A program made the position numbers and the translations under genes. Under the pieces are notes generated by a model that saw only the letters and a list, made by a program, of their open reading frames with translations, had not been told where the DNA came from and searched no databases. This document shows, piece after piece, positions 56,816 through 64,000 of a stretch of 64,000 nucleotides of DNA; the stretch's first letter is position 1, and each line of letters begins with the position of its first letter. This stretch comes from Burkholderiales bacterium (GTDB lineage Bacteria; Pseudomonadota; Gammaproteobacteria; Burkholderiales; Burkholderiaceae_C). The stretch is from the NCBI GenBank assembly GCA_019509985.1, contig JAEKLF010000071.1:1-64000 (forward strand). Direction: 5' to 3'.

Positions 56816-58110
56816 TGCATCGCTTTGTTCCCCTTGTTCTGGCCCTGGCAGCCCTGAACGCCTCGGCCCAGACCACCACGCTGCAGCCGGGGGACTACAT
56901 CGCCGCCGTCGTCAACCAGGACGTCGTGGCCGCCAGTGAAGTCATCCAGCGCACCGAAAAGCTGCGCCAGGAGGCCCGCCAGCGCGGCGAGGTCATGCCC
57001 GAGACCGCGGGCCTGCGCAAGCAGGCGCTGGAGGCGCTGATCGAGGACCGCGTGCTCGTCACCTATGCCCGCGAGAACGGCAACAAGATCGACGAGGCCG
57101 AACTGGACCGCGTGGTGGCCAACGTGGCCGCGCAGAACAAACTGACGCTGGAGCAGCTGCGCGAGCGGCTGAAGTCCGACGGCACCGACTACAAGAGCTT
57201 CCGCGAGAACCTGCGCGACCAGATGATGACCGAGCGCGTGCGCGAGCGCGAAGTGCAGGGCCGCATCAAGATCACCGACGCCGAGATCGACGCCTATCTC
57301 GACAAGAAGCGCGCCGCGCTGGAGCAGGGCGGCCAGATCAATTTGGCCCAGGTGCTGATCCCCGTGCCCGAGGGCGCGCCGGAGGCGGTCATCGCCGAAC
57401 GCCGCGCCCGCGCCGAGGCCGCCCTGGCCCGCATCAAGGGTGGCGAGGACTTCGCCAAGGTGGCCCGCGAGATCTCCGAGGACAGCAACAAGGCGCGCGG
57501 CGGCGAGATCGGCATGCGCCCGGCCGACCGCCTGCCCGATGTCTTCGTCAACGCCGTGGCCGGCCTGAAGACCGGCCAGGTCGCGCCCGAATTGCTGCGC
57601 AGCGGCGCGGGCTTCCACATCCTCAAGGTCGTCCAGCGCCAGGGTGCCGCGTCGCTGACCCAGAGCCAGCAGACTCATGCTCGCCACGTGCTGCTGCGCG
57701 TGTCGCCGCAGCTGACCGCCGAGGTCGCCGCGCGCCGCCTGGCCGAATTCAAGCGCCAGATCGAGGCTGGCCAGGCCAAGTTCGAGGACATCGCCAAGGC
57801 CAACTCCGAGGACGGCAGCGCCCCCGAAGGCGGCGACCTGGGCTGGATGGGCGCCGGCGGCTTCGTCCCCGAGTTCGAGGAGGCGATGAACGCGCTGCCG
57901 CTGGGCGGCATCTCGCCGCCGGTCGTGTCTCGTTTCGGCGTGCACCTGATCCAGGTGCTGGAGCGCCGCAACGTCGAGCTGGAGATGAAGCAGCTGCGCG
58001 AGCAGGCGCGCAGCGCGCTGCGCGAGCAGAAGTACGACGAGGCCTACCAGGAGTGGGTCAAGGATCTGCGCAACAAGGCCTTCGTCGAAGTCCGGGAATG
58101 GTTGGATTGA
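56812..58110 (+). CDS. surA: Periplasmic chaperone/peptidyl-prolyl isomerase SurA
   Basis: Guides outer-membrane proteins, including LptD, to the Bam complex. 432 residues: signal peptide (about 1-20, LNASAQ), N-terminal chaperone domain (about 25-165), two parvulin domains (about 172-270, with GGEIGMRPADRLPDVF; about 278-385, with THARHVLLRVSP and GGDLGWMGAGGFVPEFE) and a short C-terminal helix. Starts MMH; the first or second ATG may be used. The first overlaps the lptD stop by four bases. Confidence 0.97.
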   Translation: MMHRFVPLVLALAALNASAQTTTLQPGDYIAAVVNQDVVAASEVIQRTEKLRQEARQRGEVMPETAGLRKQALEALIEDRVLVTYARENGNKIDEAELDRVVANVAAQNKLTLEQLRERLKSDGTDYKSFRENLRDQMMTERVREREVQGRIKITDAEIDAYLDKKRAALEQGGQINLAQVLIPVPEGAPEAVIAERRARAEAALARIKGGEDFAKVAREISEDSNKARGGEIGMRPADRLPDVFVNAVAGLKTGQVAPELLRSGAGFHILKVVQRQGAASLTQSQQTHARHVLLRVSPQLTAEVAARRLAEFKRQIEAGQAKFEDIAKANSEDGSAPEGGDLGWMGAGGFVPEFEEAMNALPLGGISPPVVSRFGVHLIQVLERRNVELEMKQLREQARSALREQKYDEAYQEWVKDLRNKAFVEVREWLD

Positions 58111-58116
58111 CCCTCC

Positions 58117-58215
58117 CCCTACGCGCTTCGCGCGCCCCCTCAAGGGGGCTGAGCCCGGACACAGACAGTCCTGAGGACTGTCTGTGCCTGGCGAAGGACA
58201 AGGCCTCTGGCCTTG
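58117..58215. repeat. Hairpin-rich intergenic repeat, copy E
   Basis: The 158-base gap between surA and rsmA. GGGGGCTGAGCCCGGACAC (58144-58162) and GTGCCTGGCGAAGG (58184-58197) are exact matches, inverted, to copy B. Between them lies a perfect stem ACAGACAGTCC (58161-58171) with GGACTGTCTGT (58175-58185), quite different in sequence from the stem in copy B at the same place. Downstream are CAAGGCC/GGCCTTG (58199-58215) and further short hairpins. Confidence 0.75.
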
Positions 58216-58268
58216 GCAACTGCCAGTGGCCCGGCAAAGCCGGTTCCACGGCAGTCACTCGGTAATTC

Positions 58269-59039
58269 ATGAAGTCGCACATTCCGAGAAAGCGCTTTGG
58301 GCAGCACTTCCTGACCGACAAGGCGCTGATCGAGGCCATCGTTGACCTGATCGACCCGCAAGCGGGCGAGACGGTCGTCGAGATCGGCCCGGGCCTCGGC
58401 GCGATGACGCTGCCGCTGCTGGAACGGCACAAGCCGCTGACCGTCATCGAACTGGACCGCGACCTGGCCGCACGCCTTCGCAAGCGCGGCGATGTCGAGG
58501 TCATCGAATCGGACGTGCTCAAGGTCGACTTCAAGGCGCTGGCTGCGGCCAAGGGCGCCAAGCTGCGCGTCGTCGGCAACCTGCCCTACAACATCTCGAC
58601 GCCCATCCTCTTCCACCTGCTGGATGCGGTGGACGATGTCGTCGACCAGCATTTCATGCTGCAGAAGGAAGTCGTCGACCGCATGGCCGCGGCACCCGGC
58701 GGCAAGGACTACGGCCGGCTGTCCGTGATGCTGCAGTGGCGCTACGACATCGAGTCCGTGCTGGACGTGCCGCCCGAGGCCTTCGACCCGCCGCCGCGCG
58801 TGGACTCGGCCATCGTGCGCATGCAGCCCCTTGCCAAGCCGCCGGGGTTGGACCCGGCGCTGCTGGGCGCGCTGGTAACCAGCGCCTTCTCGCAACGGCG
58901 CAAGCTGCTGCGCCACAGCCTCGGCCACTGGCTGGCGGAGCGCGGCTACTCGGGCCACTTCAACCTGCAGCGACGCGCCGAGGAAGTGCCGGTCGACGAA
59001 TTCATCGCGCTGGCGCTGGAAGTAAAAACGGGACCCTGA
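58269..59039 (+). CDS. rsmA: 16S rRNA dimethyladenosine transferase RsmA
   Basis: Dimethylates A1518 and A1519 of 16S rRNA late in 30S assembly. 256 residues, with [11 protein letters not shown] at the N terminus, SAM motif [16 protein letters not shown] near 38, [18 protein letters not shown] (NLPY catalytic motif) near 103, and the family C-terminal domain with [13 protein letters not shown]. pdxA, which usually stands between surA and rsmA, is not here; the gap holds repeat E. Ends inside a strong terminator. Confidence 0.96.
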   Translation: MKSHIPRKRFGQHFLTDKALIEAIVDLIDPQAGETVVEIGPGLGAMTLPLLERHKPLTVIELDRDLAARLRKRGDVEVIESDVLKVDFKALAAAKGAKLRVVGNLPYNISTPILFHLLDAVDDVVDQHFMLQKEVVDRMAAAPGGKDYGRLSVMLQWRYDIESVLDVPPEAFDPPPRVDSAIVRMQPLAKPPGLDPALLGALVTSAFSQRRKLLRHSLGHWLAERGYSGHFNLQRRAEEVPVDEFIALALEVKTGP

Positions 59040-59051
59040 GGTCCCGTTTTT
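59024..59051. terminator. Terminator at the end of rsmA
   Basis: AAAAACGGGACC (59024-59035) and GGTCCCGTTTTT (59040-59051) form a 12-bp perfect stem with a CTGA loop; the stem includes the rsmA stop codon. The A and T ends make it usable from both strands. Confidence 0.88.
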
Positions 59052-59202
59052 CATTGGCGAACGGCGGGTTTCAGGCCGCGTTCAGCCACATCGACGTGTC
59101 GAAGGCGCTGCACATCATCGGCATGTTCATGCCGAAGTTGGGGTTGCCAATCGTCTTCGCGCTTTTCGGCGCGGGCTTCTCAATAACCGGGGCCACCTCA
59201 GC

Positions 59203-59239
59203 AGCCCGCTCCCATGACCCGTTTTCTTGGGAGCGGGCT
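59203..59239. repeat. Perfect 12-bp inverted repeat at the barstar gene end
   Basis: AGCCCGCTCCCA (59203-59214) and TGGGAGCGGGCT (59228-59239) with a 13-base loop. It overlaps the stop codon of the barstar-like gene and could end its transcript, although no T run follows on the minus strand. Confidence 0.6.
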
Positions 59240-59633
59240 ACTGAAAAGAATAGAAGCACCGGAAGGGAATCTTCCGATCGGCCCAGTAGTCGGCCGTGTC
59301 GCGGAACACATCGAGCAACTGCTCGCGAGCCTCGCGGTCAAAGCGCACGTTGTCGGGCAACTGCTCCAGCACCACGACAAAGCCTGGCTGGGTGCCGGCC
59401 TTGTGGACGAGGTCGGTCATGCAGTCATGCAGGGCGTCCAGGTTCTTGCCGAAATGCACCGGGAACAGGAAGGCCTGCGCGATGCCGTCGAGGACATCCT
59501 GCTTGGACTGCGCCTCGGAGAGGTTGGCATACAGGAAGTGCTGGCCCGCTTCATGGGCGGCCTGCATCAAGTCCTCGACCCGGTAGGCCCGAATGGCCTG
59601 CACGATATTGGGACGGACGGTCTGCAAAAGCAT
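59238..59633 (-). CDS. Barstar-family ribonuclease inhibitor
   Basis: 131 residues (ATG start; a GTG six bases upstream is possible). The barstar fold pattern is visible: FLYANLSEAQSKQDVLDGIAQAFLFPVHFGKNLDALHDCMTDL, where the helix with NLDALHDCMTDL contacts the RNase active site in barstar, and a C-terminal RCFYSFQ. Follows the RNase gene by 47 bases on the same strand, so the cell makes the inhibitor from the same transcript to neutralise the enzyme before export. GGAGG before the start. Confidence 0.9.
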   Translation of the reverse strand: MLLQTVRPNIVQAIRAYRVEDLMQAAHEAGQHFLYANLSEAQSKQDVLDGIAQAFLFPVHFGKNLDALHDCMTDLVHKAGTQPGFVVVLEQLPDNVRFDREAREQLLDVFRDTADYWADRKIPFRCFYSFQ

Positions 59634-59680
59634 GGTCACGATCCTCCTTTCAAGTCACAAAACTGCTGAACCCTCGACCT

Positions 59681-60115
59681 TCACCGGGCCGCTTCGGCGC
59701 GCACGCGCTTGAAGCTGGCATAGTGATCGTCGGTGTAATAACAAACCTCGGGCGCGGTGGGGGGCGTGCCGCCACAGATGAGGCGGCGAGCGCCCCGGGT
59801 GCGCGCGCCAGGAGTCTTGACCGTGTATTCGCGATAGAAACCGCGGCTCTTGCGCGGCAGCAAGCGTTCGCGATTTCCGAACACCACGCCGTCCTTGGCA
59901 TAAGGAAACGGACCGCCGGCATGAACCAGACGGTGGGTTTCCTGAGCCGGGGCGGGCAGCTCGCTCAGCGAAATTTCAGCCAGAGCGGGCGTTGCGGTGG
60001 ATGCCCCATCGCTGAGGCCTCCCTTGGCTTGCGCGCCCCCGGCGAGGCCGGTGAGCAGCAGGGCGGTGGCAGCCGCCGAGGCGCCAGAGCGCGCCAGCCA
60101 CGAGAGCAAAAACAC
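59681..60115 (-). CDS. Secreted guanyl-specific ribonuclease (RNase Sa/barnase family)
   Basis: 144 residues: signal peptide (about 1-30, AGGAQA) and a microbial N1/T1-type RNase domain. Signatures are LPAPAQETHRLVHAGGPFPYAKDG, FGNRERLLP, YREYTVKTPGA (catalytic Glu near 96), GARTRGARRLICGG (Arg) and CYYTDDHYASF (catalytic His near 131). Two cysteines (about 114 and 125) could bridge. Exported, it would act outside the cytoplasm as a nuclease or toxin. Paired with a barstar-like inhibitor. Confidence 0.92.
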   Translation of the reverse strand: MFLLSWLARSGASAAATALLLTGLAGGAQAKGGLSDGASTATPALAEISLSELPAPAQETHRLVHAGGPFPYAKDGVVFGNRERLLPRKSRGFYREYTVKTPGARTRGARRLICGGTPPTAPEVCYYTDDHYASFKRVRAEAAR

Positions 60116-60205
60116 GGGTTTACCCTGTTCCGAAAACCGATATGGTATCGAAACGACCCTGAAAGCTCAAGCGAGCCCCCGTGCGCGGCGCCAGGAATTG
60201 GATAT

Positions 60206-60223
60206 TGTGAGCCTGCGCTCACA
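60206..60223. repeat. Inverted repeat upstream of the RNase gene
   Basis: TGTGAGC (60206-60212) and GCTCACA (60217-60223) are exact inverted copies around a CTGC spacer. It lies about 90 bases upstream of the RNase start and may be an operator or a promoter-proximal RNA hairpin. Confidence 0.4.
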
Positions 60224-60269
60224 CTCCGATAAGTGCTTGTTTTTTCTGACGTCGTGACAAGTCAATGAC

Positions 60270-60292
60270 GAAGTTTTCGGTGTGAAAACTTC
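60270..60292. repeat. Inverted repeat downstream of the second malic enzyme gene
   Basis: GAAGTTTTC (60270-60278) and GAAAACTTC (60284-60292) pair perfectly around a five-base loop; TGAC and GTCA extend the stem past a one-base bulge. It starts about 58 bases beyond the malic enzyme stop. A terminator for that gene is possible but it lacks a following T tract. Confidence 0.45.
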
Positions 60293-60350
60293 TGTCAATT
60301 GGGGGAGTCCGGGCGCTTTTCGGGTGTTCCCCGGCCGTACCCGGGCGGCC

Positions 60351-62648
<2,298 letters not shown>

Positions 62649-62726
62649 GGCGAGGATCACAAGGGCCGGCGGGGTGGGAATCATGCCACCGCCGTCCTGT
62701 CAGGTCGCTGTGGCTTCCCACACGGA

Positions 62727-62732
62727 CACAAT
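62727..62732 (+). promoter_or_regulatory. Possible -10 box for a leaderless thiL transcript
   Basis: CACAAT seven bases before the thiL ATG and no Shine-Dalgarno between. The sequence CACAATCGC and the spacing are the same as in front of the AraC-family gene. Confidence 0.4.
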
Positions 62733-62739
62733 CGCGGCC

Positions 62740-63678
62740 ATGGGCGAATTCGATCTGATCCGGCGCTACTTCCTGCGCCCACCCGGTACGGGTGTCGAGG
62801 TAGGCGTGGGCGATGACTGCGCGGTGCTCGTGCCGACGCCAGGCGCGCGCTGGCTGGTGTCCAGCGACATGCTTGTCGAGGGCCGGCATTTCCTGTCGAC
62901 GGTCGACCCGGCGCGCCTGGGCCACAAGGCGCTGGCCGTCAACCTCAGCGACCTGGCCGCCTGCGGCGCCACGCCGCGAGGCTTCACATTGGCCTTGGCA
63001 TTGCCGCGTGTTGACGAAACCTGGCTGGCCGCTTTCGCCCGCGGCCTGCTGAAGCTGGCCGACGCGAGCGCCTGCCCGCTGGTCGGCGGCGACACGACGC
63101 AGGGGCCGCTCAACCTCTGCATCACCGTCTTCGGCGAGGCGCCGCCCGGCCTGGCCCTGCTGCGCAGCGGCGCGCGGGCGGGTGACGAGATCTGGGTGTC
63201 GGGCCGGCTGGGCGATGCGCGCCTGGCGCTGGAGGTCTTCCGCGGCACGGTGGCGCTGGACGGTGCCGGCTTCGAGACCGTGCGCACGGCGATGGAATGC
63301 CCGACGCCGCGGCTGGCGCTCGGCCAGGCGCTGCGCGGCATCACGACGGCGGCCATCGACGTGTCCGACGGCTTGCTGGGCGACCTCGGCCACATCCTGG
63401 CGGCGTCAAACGTCGGCGCACGGCTCGATGTCGACGCATTGCCGCGCAGCGCCGTGCTGGCCGCGCAGCCGGTCGCGCTGCAGCACGAATGCCTGCTGGC
63501 CGGCGGCGACGACTACGAGCTGGTCTTCACGGCGCCGCCCGGCGCACGCCTGCCCGACGTCGGTGTGCCGTTGACTCGCATCGGCACCATCGTGGCCGAG
63601 CCGGGCTTGCGCGTGGTCGACGAACACGGTGCTGCGGTCCAGCATGGCCTGCAGTCCTTCGACCACTTCAAGTCATGA
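62740..63678 (+). CDS. thiL: Thiamine-monophosphate kinase
   Basis: Last step of thiamine diphosphate synthesis, phosphorylating thiamine monophosphate with ATP. 312 residues. Motifs: GEFDLIRRYF at the N terminus, VGDDCAVL near 23, SSDMLVEGRHF near 42, VGGDTTQGP near 112, AIDVSDGLLGDLGHIL near 206 and LAGGDDYELVF near 250, all of the AIR synthase-type fold. Start at MGEFDLI by family fit. Followed by pgpA with an ATGA overlap, a common pair in proteobacteria. Confidence 0.96.
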   Translation: MGEFDLIRRYFLRPPGTGVEVGVGDDCAVLVPTPGARWLVSSDMLVEGRHFLSTVDPARLGHKALAVNLSDLAACGATPRGFTLALALPRVDETWLAAFARGLLKLADASACPLVGGDTTQGPLNLCITVFGEAPPGLALLRSGARAGDEIWVSGRLGDARLALEVFRGTVALDGAGFETVRTAMECPTPRLALGQALRGITTAAIDVSDGLLGDLGHILAASNVGARLDVDALPRSAVLAAQPVALQHECLLAGGDDYELVFTAPPGARLPDVGVPLTRIGTIVAEPGLRVVDEHGAAVQHGLQSFDHFKS

Positions 63679-64000
63679 GCGGCGTACCGGTTCGCCCCAC
63701 GCCGGCCTTCATGCTGCGCCACCCGGCGCGCTGGATCGCGCTGGGCTTCGGCAGCGGGCTGAGCCCGAAGGCGCCCGGCACGGTCGGCACGCTGTGGGCC
63801 TGGCTGACCTGGTGGGCGCTCGTGCCGGTGCTGAACGACACCGGCTGGCTGCTGCTCATCGTCGGCGGCACCATCGTCGGCTGGTGGGCCTGCACGCGTT
63901 GCGCCCAGCACATGAACACGCCCGACCCCGGCGCCGTCGTCTGGGACGAGGTGCTGGCCTTCTGGCTCATCCTGTGGCTGATCACGCCGGCGGGCTTCAT
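63675..64000 (+). CDS. pgpA: Phosphatidylglycerophosphatase A (3' end off the window)
   Basis: Dephosphorylates phosphatidylglycerophosphate to phosphatidylglycerol in the inner membrane. The first 108 residues are visible and include the PgpA signatures FGSGLSPKAPGTVGTL near 25 and WDEVLAFWLILW near 90, with two membrane segments. The right edge cuts the gene. Its ATG overlaps the thiL stop. Confidence 0.93.
   Translation, partial: MSGVPVRPTPAFMLRHPARWIALGFGSGLSPKAPGTVGTLWAWLTWWALVPVLNDTGWLLLIVGGTIVGWWACTRCAQHMNTPDPGAVVWDEVLAFWLILWLITPAGF

Noticed and set aside
59071..59259. 62-codon minus-strand frame between rsmA and the barstar-like gene
   Set aside because: It starts inside the barstar gene, runs through a 12-bp perfect hairpin and has no ribosome binding site of its own. 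A real small protein cannot be excluded but is not supported.

Overview
The window is GC-rich chromosomal DNA of a betaproteobacterium. The gene content and pairings (fmt/def/LysM/dprA/smg, metX-metW, ahcY-tlyA-metF behind an SAH riboswitch, a DUF2917 gene divergent from a LysR gene, DUF1631, DUF4148, two MaeB-type malic enzymes) point to Burkholderiales, most like the Rubrivivax/Roseateles/Leptothrix group. That placement is inference from gene content; no rRNA is present. I see no tRNA, rRNA, IS element, prophage or CRISPR array. Coding density is high, with many ATGA-type overlaps.

Layout. 1-8738 is mostly minus strand: partial malic enzyme, diguanylate cyclase, pgk, azlCD, a DUF2807 protein, a lipoprotein, htpX, fmt and def. 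8866-11880 is plus strand: LysM protein, dprA and smg. 11926-17772 is minus strand: DUF1631 and yajC-secD-secF. 17989-22621 holds a cache/HAMP/GGDEF cyclase, a YcaQ-type glycosylase, then an AT-richer islet of small proteins including a probable Imm41-type immunity protein. 22895-27676 has a secreted adenosine-deaminase-like enzyme with an MFS exporter, then an aldo/keto reductase divergent from an AraC regulator. 27699-31337 is the methyl-cycle operon: SAH riboswitch, ahcY, tlyA, metF, followed by a tyrosine phosphatase. 31340-35721 is minus strand: a secreted protein of unknown role, a VanW/glycosyltransferase-like fusion, pepQ and DUF1161. 35759-41702 carries two 5-formyl-THF cyclo-ligases, tfoX-like, DUF2917/LysR, NTF2-like, LysE, DUF4148 and PEP-CTERM genes. 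41763-47862 is plus strand: slt, an NDUFA9-like reductase, a GST, DUF1272, then a SAM-II riboswitch and terminator ahead of metX-metW. 48121-51233 is a minus-strand MORN-repeat/lipoprotein operon. 51361-59039 has an M20 peptidase/LysR pair, a truncated AmgK-like gene, lptD, surA and rsmA. 59238-60115 is a secreted RNase with its barstar inhibitor. 60351-64000 has a second malic enzyme divergent from thiL-pgpA.

How it works together. Two RNA switches read the methionine cycle from opposite ends: the SAM-II aptamer should shut metXW when SAM is plentiful, and the SAH aptamer should turn on ahcY-tlyA-metF when SAH builds up. LptD, SurA, Slt, SecDF-YajC, HtpX and the LysM protein form a cell-envelope theme.

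Most unusual structure: a family of intergenic hairpin repeats (about 3800-3921, 10045-10197, 58117-58215, and a related pair near 43787 and 45616). Their sequence blocks are conserved while several stems change on both arms. Other points of note are a set of probably leaderless genes, including a divergent pair whose start codons lie 25 bases apart, an AmgK-like gene that keeps only its C-terminal part, and an apparently orphan immunity protein.
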